Notes under the pieces: generated by a model
What the model was told of the DNA's origin: nothing
The model's input: the letters and a program-made list of their open reading frames with translations, nothing else
The model's database searches: none
Program-made: the position numbers and the translations under genes
NCBI GenBank assembly: GCA_022510705.1
Contig: JAFLSX010000011.1
Coordinates: 1 to 54,139 of the forward strand
Direction of reading: 5' to 3'
Source of the DNA: Lachnospiraceae bacterium
GTDB taxonomy: Bacteria; Bacillota; Clostridia; Lachnospirales; Lachnospiraceae
Length of the DNA: 54,139 bases
Shown: positions 1 to 8,155 of the stretch, one piece after another
Position numbering within the stretch: the first letter of the stretch is position 1
Layout of the letters: every line of letters begins with the position of its first letter

Positions 1-2
1 AA

Positions 3-404
3 CGATCATGTATAAACTGGGGATATGAATCAGAAAAATATAGACGAATTTTAAGCAACTTATTGATTACTGAGGAATTTATAAATTTTATTGTAGCACT
101 GGCAGAACTGGATGAAAGTTATCAAAAAAAGGAACAAGAAAAAGAGATTTTACCTCAACTATCTAACGAATTGGGAGAAGAATTATTTAACAAAGCAATG
201 GATTGGCGTGATGTAACTCCCGAAGATGAAGGAGCATCCGATTTAACAGTGGAGGAATGCAATGCAATAAAAAAAGTTAATTCGGCTTTGGACAAGTGTT
301 ATGAATTACATCATGAATTTATGCAAGAAATGAAGGTCCATCGATTTTCTGTGCAAGAAGTTCTCACTTTAATATTGAATGAAATGTATCCCATATTAAA
401 TTAA
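3..404 (+). CDS. C-terminal part of an unidentified protein, cut by the window edge
   Basis: The ORF track starts this at a TTG (63), but the same frame has no stop back to base 3, so I read it as the 3' end of a longer gene entering from the left. The visible part is about 133 residues, ends ...NEMYPILN, is rich in Glu and Lys, and is predicted to be mostly helical with no membrane segment or Cys motif. There is no good Shine-Dalgarno in front of the TTG. Base composition is AT-rich like the operon at 1021-5256, so it probably belongs to the same island. I do not recognise the family. It could be the helical tail of an ATPase, but nothing visible proves that. Confidence 0.6.
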   Translation, partial: RSCINWGYESEKYRRILSNLLITEEFINFIVALAELDESYQKKEQEKEILPQLSNELGEELFNKAMDWRDVTPEDEGASDLTVEECNAIKKVNSALDKCYELHHEFMQEMKVHRFSVQEVLTLILNEMYPILN

Positions 405-496
405 TTCTATTATTTCAAAGAAGATAATAAAGTTAGCTGCACCAGTTAACAGTAAAATGACCCTGATCTTTAGGATAATCTATTGTGCGGAACTAT

Positions 497-515
497 AGTC
501 GGCTAACTGCCGACT
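497..515. repeat. perfect inverted repeat AGTCGGC-taact-GCCGACT
   Basis: Seven-base arms with a five-base loop lie about 90 bases after the stop of the left-edge gene. An AT-rich tract follows (aaattattttta), so a weak rho-independent terminator for the plus-strand gene is possible. The T-run is not adjacent, so this is tentative. Confidence 0.4.
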
Positions 516-578
516 GCTAAAGGCTGAAATTATTTTTACGAAATAATATTGATACTATTTCATATATGCAGTCAAAAT

Positions 579-690
579 TTACACAGTTTTATTCTTTTTC
601 AAAAGATGAGCCTGTGGGATAATCGAGTCTATGTCCAATATAACCATCGAATTTGGTTGTCCTGCTTTCCCATCATAAAAAATGATCTCC
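579..690 (-). pseudogene. fragment resembling the N-terminus of an IS1182-type transposase
   Basis: On the minus strand one frame reads FYDGKAGQPNSMVILDID followed by SIIPQAHLLKKNKTV and a stop. The pattern of a hydrophobic block, then (V/I)P.(D)HLL(R/K)K, is what I associate with the start of IS1182/IS5-like transposases. An in-frame TAG sits just before the fragment and the rest of the transposase is missing, so this is a remnant, not a working element. The family assignment rests on motif memory only. Confidence 0.4.
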
Positions 691-1020
691 TAACATTGAT
701 ACAACAATTATAACATACAGAAGATCATAATTATTCAGTGAAAATTCTGATAGTATTTCAACAGTGGTCCGGTAAAATGTAAACCACCGATAGATTATCT
801 ACTTTGTCATTTTTGATAATATTCTGTATCCATAAATCTATCAAGGCTGTTACGCACCGCTGACACGGCAAGGTCTTGACAGTTTTCTGAATACATAATG
901 CATATTAATAAAGACGGAGTTAGGTACTTTGCAGATGTCGAAATCCTAATTTCCAATTTGCTGGAGAACTACTTCCCATAGGCAGGAATATTCACCTTAG
1001 TTGGTCAACAGCTATTTTTG

Positions 1021-2058
1021 TCACAGACTCACAATTCTATTTTCTATACCATCACCATAAGGATACGGCTCTTCTGTTTCGCAAACAAATAATTCAATTA
1101 ACTGACGGCAATTACGTACATATAGATCCGAAGCATCTAGAGACGCAAAATGAAACTGCTCATAAACATCATGAGCAATAGCTTGTAGCTCAGAATTATC
1201 ACCTGCTCTTTTTGAATCATAGTCTTTCACTTTTTCATAATAAATAGACATTTTACATAATGCAGAAAGTAAATATACATAAGTGCGATTTATGGATGCC
1301 TGAATTTCTATTGAATCTTTTTTACAACGTTCAAGCAAATTAAATGATTCCATAAAGTTAATACCCATCGAATAATAGTAATCAGCCAAATTTAAATCGC
1401 ATTTTGGTGTTCTTTTTAGCCTATACTTCCCATCAGTTACATCTTTGAGAACACTTTCATAAGTTTCTTCACCCCAAAGAGATATTCGTTCTGATTGTGG
1501 CATTTTTTTTAACCACTCTGCCTTAGATAAATATGCTTCTTCTCGTTCTGGAATTTCTGTGAGAAATGCTTTAACTAAATCATTTATTTTATGAACATCG
1601 CATTTTGATCCATAGTTTTCAATTTCCAGTAAATAATTAATTGCAAATTGGTAAGCTCGCCAATTCCAAGTATCCTGACGAGCACATAATTCGGCGAAGA
1701 AAGCATCACATTTTTCTTGTCGATTACATCTGCAGCCATAATTCAAATAGTCTGCAAGCAAATCAACAGAAGTTGCACTTTTCTTAATACCTAATTCCAA
1801 AATATCACACGCATAATCAAATGCCTCATTACGTGCCAATACTACAGCCACATTATGGTATGAACTTGAATTTCCAATTAGCGTTTTTGCTGTAAACACT
1901 TGTTCAATGAGAGTATCTATTTTACAATACTGTTCTATCGCATCTCCTGTCTCCTCTGTTTCTGCATATAGACGTTCAAGGACCTCTTGCACATGCTCCA
2001 AAGTCACTCGACCTGTTCTTTCACATATATTTATAATTGTTTCATAATTCATAGACAT
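1021..2058 (-). CDS. all-helical TPR-like protein, third gene of island operon
   Basis: This protein of about 345 residues has no signal peptide or membrane segment. It is built of successive amphipathic helices resembling degenerate TPR/solenoid repeats (for example the ARNEAFDYACDILELG stretch near residue 80). I do not recognise a named family. Start choice: the ORF track starts at 2064, where ATGA overlaps the stop of the ATPase gene, but AGGAG lies only one base from that ATG. The second Met (2058) is seven bases from AGGAG, so I place the start there. Either way the two genes are nearly contiguous and translationally coupled. In context it is probably a scaffold, adaptor or effector for the ATPase and phosphoesterase upstream. 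That role is inference. Confidence 0.75.
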   Translation of the reverse strand: MSMNYETIINICERTGRVTLEHVQEVLERLYAETEETGDAIEQYCKIDTLIEQVFTAKTLIGNSSSYHNVAVVLARNEAFDYACDILELGIKKSATSVDLLADYLNYGCRCNRQEKCDAFFAELCARQDTWNWRAYQFAINYLLEIENYGSKCDVHKINDLVKAFLTEIPEREEAYLSKAEWLKKMPQSERISLWGEETYESVLKDVTDGKYRLKRTPKCDLNLADYYYSMGINFMESFNLLERCKKDSIEIQASINRTYVYLLSALCKMSIYYEKVKDYDSKRAGDNSELQAIAHDVYEQFHFASLDASDLYVRNCRQLIELFVCETEEPYPYGDGIENRIVSL

Positions 2059-2060
2059 AA

Positions 2061-3737
2061 TCATTCTCCTTTTTTAAATTTATTATCAGCTGTTACAGTG
2101 GATAGTTGTTCCTCTTGTTCCAATTCTGCAATTTTTCTATCAATTTCTTTTATTAAATCATCTGGCTTTTTTAAACCTGATAGTTCCATATGATTTTTAT
2201 ACGGAAGCACATCAAGAATTTCTTCAATGCGTTCTTTAGACTTGAAATCAATTTGTGACCACATTGGATAACTTCTTTTATCATATTGATATTTAAAATC
2301 ACTTGACACCAAGGGTATATTAAGCTCGTCAATATCTGCTAAGTTACTAATAAAAGGTTTAAAACGTCCATGTAATACAAGTACCTCTCCAACAATTTTA
2401 TCTAACCTCTGTAACTCTGAAGTCGTAAGTACTGGTTTCCCTTGTGAATTCCCCGCATCACCACAAAGTTCAGACATTTCATGTAAAAATTCAATTTCTC
2501 TGCTTGCTAGAAAAATCCAGTTTTCACAGTTAGCCATAATTGTATCAGCCTCTTCTCTATATCGAAGTTTAAGCTGATGCTTACTCTGTAGAAAAAGGTT
2601 AAACCTAATGTTTCGACTCCGAGCCGCTGTGATCATTGCCGGGAAATCATTAATGGTTGGAAGTGCTGAAAATTCATCCAAAATATAATTAACCCTACAG
2701 CCAATACTAACATCATTTTCAAAAGCCATCTGGGCCTTATATACAAGATACTCATAACTCTGTTTAATAAACAGCGAAACCAGTCCATGAAACCCAGTCT
2801 TTTCATCAGGAACAATCAGAAAGATTGCCGTTGGTTTCTCAGTTATCAAATCATAATCAATATCATTTTGTGCAAGCATATTCATCAATGAAGGCTGAAT
2901 TGCTAAGGAACGCATCTTCTGATCAAACACACTTAGAATTCCCGCCCTTGTATCATTAGCGGTTTCAATAGTACCAATAAGTGTAGAAGTTATAAAACTA
3001 TCCGTTTTTGCATATTGCCACCAAGGACTATTCTTATTTGTCAACCAGTTACCGGAGCACAAAGCATCGCGTAATCGCATAATATTACCAATATTAACAT
3101 TTTCTCTAGGTAAATTGTAATCTTTACAGTATTTAAAAAGTAATAAAATAAGTCCAAAGAAAAATGAACCCGCACTATTGTCCCAAAAGGGGTCTGAATT
3201 CGATTTATCTGTAGAAGTTAGATTGATAGCAATATCATTTGCAAATTCATAGGCCCTATCTATATCTCCATCCAAAAACCATTTATATGGTATTGCTAAT
3301 GGATTCCACGCAAAACCATATTGCGGATCTCTAAGATTAATTGCCACTACATTATAATTAAGGTTTTTTAAATACTTAGATGTTTTTGAAAACAATTCCG
3401 CTTTTGGATCAGAGATAATCATTGACTCACTCGCTGCACCTAAAGTAATAATTGTCGGCATTGCTAATAATCTACTTTTTTTTGACCCAGTTGAACCAAT
3501 AACCAGTGAATGCTTATCCGTGTGATCAACATATAGCAATTTATTAGCTTTATTATAGAAAAGTGGAATGCCACCTCTACCATTTCTATCATATGGTTGA
3601 GCATTCTTTGGTTGAATTAATTCAATAGTTACAGATTTACTATCATTAATTTTACAAGCACATAGTTCATTAGTAATCTCAGACTCTTTAGCAAAGCTAT
3701 TGGGATTATTCCTAACTTTCAACGCAACTTCTGACAT
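2061..3737 (-). CDS. soluble VirD4/TraG-type coupling ATPase, orphan
   Basis: This 558-residue RecA/FtsK-like ATPase belongs to the conjugative coupling-protein superfamily. The Walker A region is GSTGSKKSR (about 81-89), with Lys where the second conserved Gly is usual. Walker B is NYILDEF (350-356), followed by the TraG-like PTINDFPAMITAARSRN segment and FLQSKHQL (382-389). Classical VirD4 proteins carry two N-terminal membrane helices; here the first 75 residues are polar, so the protein should be cytosolic. No relaxase, ATPase of the VirB4 type or mating-pore gene is visible nearby. It starts eight bases after the phosphoesterase stop, with AAGGAG inside the last codons of that gene, and is followed directly by the helical gene. 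It may have been recruited for DNA or protein handling outside conjugation, for example in defence. Family call is firm; role is open. Confidence 0.85.
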   Translation of the reverse strand: MSEVALKVRNNPNSFAKESEITNELCACKINDSKSVTIELIQPKNAQPYDRNGRGGIPLFYNKANKLLYVDHTDKHSLVIGSTGSKKSRLLAMPTIITLGAASESMIISDPKAELFSKTSKYLKNLNYNVVAINLRDPQYGFAWNPLAIPYKWFLDGDIDRAYEFANDIAINLTSTDKSNSDPFWDNSAGSFFFGLILLLFKYCKDYNLPRENVNIGNIMRLRDALCSGNWLTNKNSPWWQYAKTDSFITSTLIGTIETANDTRAGILSVFDQKMRSLAIQPSLMNMLAQNDIDYDLITEKPTAIFLIVPDEKTGFHGLVSLFIKQSYEYLVYKAQMAFENDVSIGCRVNYILDEFSALPTINDFPAMITAARSRNIRFNLFLQSKHQLKLRYREEADTIMANCENWIFLASREIEFLHEMSELCGDAGNSQGKPVLTTSELQRLDKIVGEVLVLHGRFKPFISNLADIDELNIPLVSSDFKYQYDKRSYPMWSQIDFKSKERIEEILDVLPYKNHMELSGLKKPDDLIKEIDRKIAELEQEEQLSTVTADNKFKKGE

Positions 3738-3744
3738 ATAATTA

Positions 3745-5256
3745 CTACTCCTTTATCGTATGCCGTAGAGTATAAACTTCATTATTTTCGTGTTCCAAGT
3801 ACTCTTTTATAAAATATTCAAATAGATCACTATTAAATTCTGAGTTGTTAATGGCTAATGAAATAATACGTGACACTAATTGAGAAATGACTTCGAATTT
3901 CTCCTTTGAATTTAATAGTAATTCAGACGATACAATTTGTGTTATTTCTTTCTTTACTTGAATTGCAGCTTCTTGATTAAGCAATTCTCTATCGACTCTA
4001 TTGCCTGGATGAAACGATATTTCCCAATCACCTGATGTGTTTCCAGCTGTATTAGATAAGTCAATATAACTAAGACTTCCTCCTCGACGTATCTTAATAA
4101 CTCGGCAGTGATATGTTGATGTATCATTTGATAAAAGAGTTCCACAAATAGACCAAAACCCCATTTGCATATCATTTCCCAAATATATTGGTGTCTTTTT
4201 TTCGTGTACATGACCATTCATAATACATTTAGCACTATTATTTATTCGACTAACAAAATAGTCTTCTCCCTTATTAATAGGGTACTGCTCAGAAGGTGCT
4301 AACCAATTACATTTTTTTCTTCCTCCATGCCCATCATCTATATCAATCGTCATATGGGGATGATGAAATACCGCGCATATAATTGAATCTTCTGGACCTT
4401 TTTCTTTAGACTGCATTAACGCTTCATTTAGAAAATCTAATCCAACACGGAGCTTACCTTCATCTTCGTCATCTCGACAATCCCATGCAGAATTAAGTGC
4501 TATAAAATGAACCCACGGCCATTTATTGGGAATCTGTAAGCGCACAAGTTTCTGTGGATCTCCATCACAACATTTGACAATATAATCATGAAAATGCTTG
4601 GCACGTGGTTTATTAATATTAGTTCCAATTTGTTCGCGGCATACCTTACCTTCATCAAATTTACGGAGACTTTCAAGTTCATCCCCAATACTAATCCCTG
4701 CATTTTGTGGTCGAGGATATAACATACCTTTTCCATTTGCAATTGTACCTACTATTGTGTTTTTTCTGATAATATCATGGTTGCCAGGACACACCACAAT
4801 ACAATCTTCATCAATATTAAAACCCTTTTTTATAGCTTCATAAAAATCTTTTTTATACTGATCATATTCTCTTGTCGCACCTTTGAAAGCCAAATCACCA
4901 GAAACTACTACCACATCAGGTTTCCAATATCCAACTCTATTTTGATATGCACACAATTGAGATATCAAACAATCAATCATTTCTTTTCTCTGATGTTGAT
5001 ATAATTCCTTCTTGGAAGTAGAATCTCCTACGCCAAAGTGCAAATCTGAAATATGGAGAATATTAATTTCTTGAGACTCTTCTTTTGTTCCTTCTAAAAT
5101 AACCTTATCCATTATCGTTCCCATACTATTATATCCAGTCAATTCTAGCAATAGATGCAACTCACTGCATCTATTGTAATAGATTTTCTCATACTTCCAG
5201 TATCTTATATTCCGTCTTGCTATGCGTAAGATCTTGTAAAGAAAATCTGCCAGCAT
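3745..5256 (-). CDS. calcineurin-like metallophosphoesterase, first gene of island operon
   Basis: This 503-residue protein has the full metallophosphoesterase metal-site set: SDLHF (D71, H73), GDLAF (D121), GNHD (158-161), HHPH (298-301) and GHVH (348-351). The N-terminal 65 residues are basic and aromatic-rich and precede the domain. About 120 residues after GHVH form a helical C-terminal extension. Substrate cannot be told: nucleic acid, cyclic nucleotide or phosphoprotein are all possible for the fold. Start: 5256 follows an in-frame TGA, but the strong AAGGAGG (5276-5282) sits 19 bases upstream and serves an out-of-frame ATG at 5269 better. Translation may be coupled to that leader, or may start later, for example at the GTIMDKV Met. 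It is the first gene of the operon with the VirD4-like and helical genes. Confidence 0.85.
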   Translation of the reverse strand: MLADFLYKILRIARRNIRYWKYEKIYYNRCSELHLLLELTGYNSMGTIMDKVILEGTKEESQEINILHISDLHFGVGDSTSKKELYQHQRKEMIDCLISQLCAYQNRVGYWKPDVVVVSGDLAFKGATREYDQYKKDFYEAIKKGFNIDEDCIVVCPGNHDIIRKNTIVGTIANGKGMLYPRPQNAGISIGDELESLRKFDEGKVCREQIGTNINKPRAKHFHDYIVKCCDGDPQKLVRLQIPNKWPWVHFIALNSAWDCRDDEDEGKLRVGLDFLNEALMQSKEKGPEDSIICAVFHHPHMTIDIDDGHGGRKKCNWLAPSEQYPINKGEDYFVSRINNSAKCIMNGHVHEKKTPIYLGNDMQMGFWSICGTLLSNDTSTYHCRVIKIRRGGSLSYIDLSNTAGNTSGDWEISFHPGNRVDRELLNQEAAIQVKKEITQIVSSELLLNSKEKFEVISQLVSRIISLAINNSEFNSDLFEYFIKEYLEHENNEVYTLRHTIKE

Positions 5257-5269
5257 ATAAAATCACCAT
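5189..5269 (-). CDS. possible 26-codon leader peptide overlapping the phosphoesterase start
   Basis: ATG at 5269 lies six bases from a near-consensus AAGGAGG and opens a 26-codon frame (MVILYAGRFSLQDLTHSKTE...V) ending at a TGA inside the phosphoesterase gene. The phosphoesterase ATG at 5256 has no ribosome site of its own at normal distance. This may be a regulatory leader, or a sign that the phosphoesterase reading frame has suffered a frameshift at its very start. Confidence 0.3.
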   Translation of the reverse strand: MVILYAGRFSLQDLTHSKTEYKILEV

Positions 5270-5328
5270 ATGGGTCCTCCTTAACTATAATTTAATTACA
5301 TGAGCATTTAACAGTACATAACGTAGTA

Positions 5329-5338
5329 ATGATATCAT
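5329..5338. promoter_or_regulatory. palindrome, candidate operator of the island operon
   Basis: ATGATATCAT lies within a longer imperfect dyad, about 60 bases upstream of the leader ATG of the phosphoesterase operon. Position and symmetry fit a repressor site, but no regulator gene is visible in the island. Confidence 0.25.
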
Positions 5339-5434
5339 ATTACATTAAGTAAATCCTTACATTTTTCTTACATATCACCATAAATCGACAAAAATTTTGT
5401 TAATTATATTTTTTATAATTATCCCACAAAAAAT

Positions 5435-5459
5435 CAGCGGCTAAAACTTAGCCGCTGAC
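5435..5459 (-). terminator. rho-independent terminator, 11-bp stem
   Basis: TCAGCGGCTAA-aac-TTAGCCGCTGA forms a perfect 11-bp stem. Read on the minus strand it is followed by TTTTTTGTGGG, so it terminates leftward transcription, most simply that of rlmD and yhaM, about 190 bases past the rlmD stop. It would also insulate the island operon from core transcription. Confidence 0.7.
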
Positions 5460-5651
5460 CGCTCTCCACTTAAAGGTAAAGAATCCCTTTTACTATTACA
5501 ATGTATAAACCAATAAAATATATCAAATACCCTTATTTCATAATAAGACTCCTACAAAATCTCTCAGTTAATAGGATATTATATACTATTGTCAATCTTT
5601 AGTCTCTGTAGTCTATCTAGAGTCTCAACCACCCTCCCTACAATGCCCAAC

Positions 5652-7145
5652 CTATCGTTTAACCAAAAGTGCCGTACACTCACAATGCACTGTATGCCCG
5701 AACTGGTCCACCGGCCGCACCTTTTTTAACTCATACCCACCGTCACACAACACCCTCAAATCCCTTGCCAAGGTAGCAGAATCGCAGCTCACATAGACAA
5801 TACGAGACGGAGCCATTTTTAGCATGGTGGAGAGGCATTTCTCGTCGCAGCCCTTGCGGGGAGGATCCACTACAATTACGTCCGGATACAGCATGTCAGC
5901 AGTCAAAGCCGGCAGACTTTCAAAAATTCCGGCAGATTCGGCTTTGCCTTTATGCCGCTCATAGAATTCAGGCAGCACTTCCTCCGCTTTTCCCACAAAA
6001 AACTCGGCATTGGAAATGCCGTTGCGGGCAGCGTTGGCTTTGGCGTCCTCTATGGCCTGGGGAATGATTTCCACGCCGTAGACCTGCTTGGCTTTGGCTG
6101 CCAGGAAAAGAGAAATGGTGCCGATGCCGCAGTACAGATCCCAAACGGTTTCTTTCCCGGTCAGTCCCGCATACTGCAGGGCCAGACTGTAGAGCTTCTC
6201 CGTCTGGAGGGGATTGACCTGATAAAAGGACAGGGGAGAAATCGCAAACTCCAGCTTATCTCCTGTAAAATCCATATCCGGCTTTTGCATATTCCGAACC
6301 CGGATACTGTCCCGAATAGTGTCACTACCCCAAATGGTATGTGTCTCTTTTCCCAAAATCACATTGGTATTTTCGGTATTGATATTTATCGACACACTTG
6401 TCATATTTTGTATTTTGGATAATCTCTCCAGCAGAATCTCCTGATGGGGCAGGTACTGAACCGTACCTGCTTTGCCCCGGTAATTTAACACCAGACACAC
6501 CATAATCTCCCCACTGGCAAAGCCGGTGCGGATCAGGATATGGCGGATGAGCCCCTTGCCGCTTTCTTCCTCATAGGGCGCTACATGAAATTCCCGCATA
6601 TAGTTAAGAATAGTATCCAGAATTTCCTTATTCTCTTTTCTGCCCAAGAAGCACTCCGTATTGGCAATAATGGAATGGGTTCGGCCCGCATAAAACCCGG
6701 CTATGGGATTTCCCTCCTTATCCCGCCCCACAGGGTACTGAGCCTTGTTCCGATAGTGAAACGGTTCCTCCATTCCTACAATGGGTTCCATGACGCTGTC
6801 AATTTCCGCTTCCGAAAAGCCGCCGATGCGCAGCAGATGATTCTTAACCTTGTCCTGCTTAAATGCAAGCTGTTTCTCATAATGAAGCGCCTGAAGCTGG
6901 CAGCCGCCGCACTGTCTGTGACTTTTACAGCGGGGCTGCACACGAAAAGGAGAAGGCGTTATCACCTTCTCTAATTTTGCATAGGCATAGTTCTTTTTAC
7001 TTTTCATGATTTTGGCTTCGACGATATCACCGATCACGGCATCCTTAATAAAGAGGATGAAGCCTTCCAGCTTGCCGATTCCTTCTCCTTCGGTACCGAT
7101 ATCCGTGATTTCCACCGTCACCCGGTCATTCTTTTTCCATTCCAT
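5652..7145 (-). CDS. rlmD: 23S rRNA (uracil-5-)-methyltransferase, RlmD/RumA family
   Basis: This 497-residue SAM-dependent methyltransferase forms 5-methyluridine in rRNA. An N-terminal TRAM domain (residues 1-60) precedes the Fe-S ligands C73, C79 and C82 in RCKSHRQCGGCQ, plus TEC near 164. The Rossmann domain has DLYCGIGTISLFLA, VDPPRKGC and YVSCDSATLARD, where the Cys is the catalytic nucleophile. The C-terminus HTVHCECTALLVKR is complete, so the adjacent island has not truncated it. It starts four bases after the yhaM stop, so the two are co-transcribed. Family assignment is firm; whether it is strictly RlmD or the dual RlmCD type cannot be told from sequence alone. Confidence 0.95.
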   Translation of the reverse strand: MEWKKNDRVTVEITDIGTEGEGIGKLEGFILFIKDAVIGDIVEAKIMKSKKNYAYAKLEKVITPSPFRVQPRCKSHRQCGGCQLQALHYEKQLAFKQDKVKNHLLRIGGFSEAEIDSVMEPIVGMEEPFHYRNKAQYPVGRDKEGNPIAGFYAGRTHSIIANTECFLGRKENKEILDTILNYMREFHVAPYEEESGKGLIRHILIRTGFASGEIMVCLVLNYRGKAGTVQYLPHQEILLERLSKIQNMTSVSININTENTNVILGKETHTIWGSDTIRDSIRVRNMQKPDMDFTGDKLEFAISPLSFYQVNPLQTEKLYSLALQYAGLTGKETVWDLYCGIGTISLFLAAKAKQVYGVEIIPQAIEDAKANAARNGISNAEFFVGKAEEVLPEFYERHKGKAESAGIFESLPALTADMLYPDVIVVDPPRKGCDEKCLSTMLKMAPSRIVYVSCDSATLARDLRVLCDGGYELKKVRPVDQFGHTVHCECTALLVKR

Positions 7146-7149
7146 TATG

Positions 7150-8094
7150 TTACTCCAACCTCGTACCCCTTAAATTGGATTCAAATACCCGGTTATAGCC
7201 CAGCCAGCCATTATCCGTTGTACTGCCGAAGATTTCATTCATCATTTCCAGTTTTGCATCCGTGTTATCCGCCATATTCAGGGCCACCGCCTCAAAGAGT
7301 GCGGGCTTCTTGGGCGAGCCGAATTCATACTCCCCGTGGTGGGTCAGAATACAGTGCTTTAATTCGGAAGCCAGCACCGGCGGAAAGCCGGAAATGGTGC
7401 TGATTTTCTCTCCTATCATTTCACAGCCCATCACAATATGCCCCAATAGCTGCCCGTCGTCCGTATAGTCATTTTCGGGGAACAGGGAAATTTCCTTTGT
7501 TTTCCCAATATCATGGAACATAGCGGCCGCTAACAGCAAATCTCTTTTTAAAAGGGGATAGGCACTGCATAAATAGTCGCAGAGCTTTGTCACGCTTAAG
7601 GTATGCTCCAACAGACCGCCCACAAAGCCATGGTGCATGGTCTTGGCTGCAGAGGATTGGCGGAAGCGTTTGATAAAAGCAGCATCCTCCACAAAGAATG
7701 CCTCTAACAGTTTCTTAAGGTAAACATTTTCTACGGAATTTACATATTGCAACAGTTCCGTATACATTTCATCTATATTCTTACTGCTGACGGGCAGATA
7801 GTCCGCAGGATTATATTCTTCTTCCCTACATGCACGCACACGCTTTACATTTACCTGTAAAGCGCCCAAAAAATTATTGACTTCTCCGTATACTTCTATA
7901 TAGTCCAGAGTGTCAAATTCCTCTATCCCCGCGCTGTTTGGTTCCCAGATCTTTGCATCTATGGTCCCGGTTTTATCCTGCAGGATGACATTCTCATAGG
8001 ACTTCCCGTTCTTTGTGACCGCCGACTGCTTATGCTTACAGAGGTAAATATCGGAAACTCTGTCACCTTCTTTAAAATCCTTAATATACTTCAT
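7150..8094 (-). CDS. yhaM: YhaM-type 3'-5' exoribonuclease (OB fold plus HD domain)
   Basis: This 314-residue protein has an N-terminal OB-fold (residues about 15-90, with VILQDKTGTIDAKIW). An HD domain begins at MHHGFVGGLLEHTLSV and has the metal-binding MFHDIGK and LTHHGEYEFG motifs. Length and order match Firmicute YhaM, a Mn-dependent 3'-5' exonuclease acting on RNA and single-stranded DNA. It is coupled to rlmD downstream and lies about 60 bases after the HtrA-like gene, on the same strand. Start: ATG at 8094 lies after a usable AAAGGATAG. Confidence 0.93.
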   Translation of the reverse strand: MKYIKDFKEGDRVSDIYLCKHKQSAVTKNGKSYENVILQDKTGTIDAKIWEPNSAGIEEFDTLDYIEVYGEVNNFLGALQVNVKRVRACREEEYNPADYLPVSSKNIDEMYTELLQYVNSVENVYLKKLLEAFFVEDAAFIKRFRQSSAAKTMHHGFVGGLLEHTLSVTKLCDYLCSAYPLLKRDLLLAAAMFHDIGKTKEISLFPENDYTDDGQLLGHIVMGCEMIGEKISTISGFPPVLASELKHCILTHHGEYEFGSPKKPALFEAVALNMADNTDAKLEMMNEIFGSTTDNGWLGYNRVFESNLRGTRLE

Positions 8095-8155
8095 AGTTCT
8101 ATCCTTTCTATGGGCCTTCTGTAAAAATATCCTTCCGTAATGCCCGCAGCTTACA

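Larger units (their letters stand above)
405..1020. other. 616-bp gene-poor, decayed intergenic stretch
   Basis: No convincing intact gene lies here. It contains a perfect 7-bp inverted repeat (497-515), a transposase-like fragment on the minus strand (579-690), and short open fragments such as a 27-residue frame at 898-981. A minus-strand frame around 780-890 reads as protein-like sequence broken by stops. The pattern suggests remains of mobile or accessory genes between the left-edge gene and the three-gene operon. Confidence 0.6.
5257..5651. other. 395-bp intergenic junction between island operon and rlmD
   Basis: This AT-rich stretch should hold the minus-strand promoter of the phosphoesterase operon. 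It contains a 10-bp palindrome ATGATATCAT (5329-5338), extended imperfectly to GTAATGATATCAT-AT-TAC, which may be an operator. It also has a strong stem-loop (5435-5459). Base composition changes from AT-rich to core-like at about 5600-5650. No gene is visible. Confidence 0.6.

Noticed and set aside
63-404. Complete 113-residue gene starting at TTG 63
   Set aside because: The frame has no upstream stop within the window and there is no ribosome site at 63, so it is better read as a gene cut by the window edge.
1026-1034. ACTCACAAT shared between the 3' end of the helical gene and the 3' end of rlmD as an attachment repeat
   Set aside because: Only nine bases match, and the flanks differ; this is expected by chance in AT-rich DNA.
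1987-2193. Plus-strand 68-residue ORF across the ATPase/helical gene junction
   Set aside because: It is antisense to two coupled genes and has no ribosome site or recognisable domain.
5952-6974. Plus-strand ORFs opposite rlmD
   Set aside because: They lie fully inside a well-supported gene on the other strand, have no ribosome sites, and encode no recognisable motifs.
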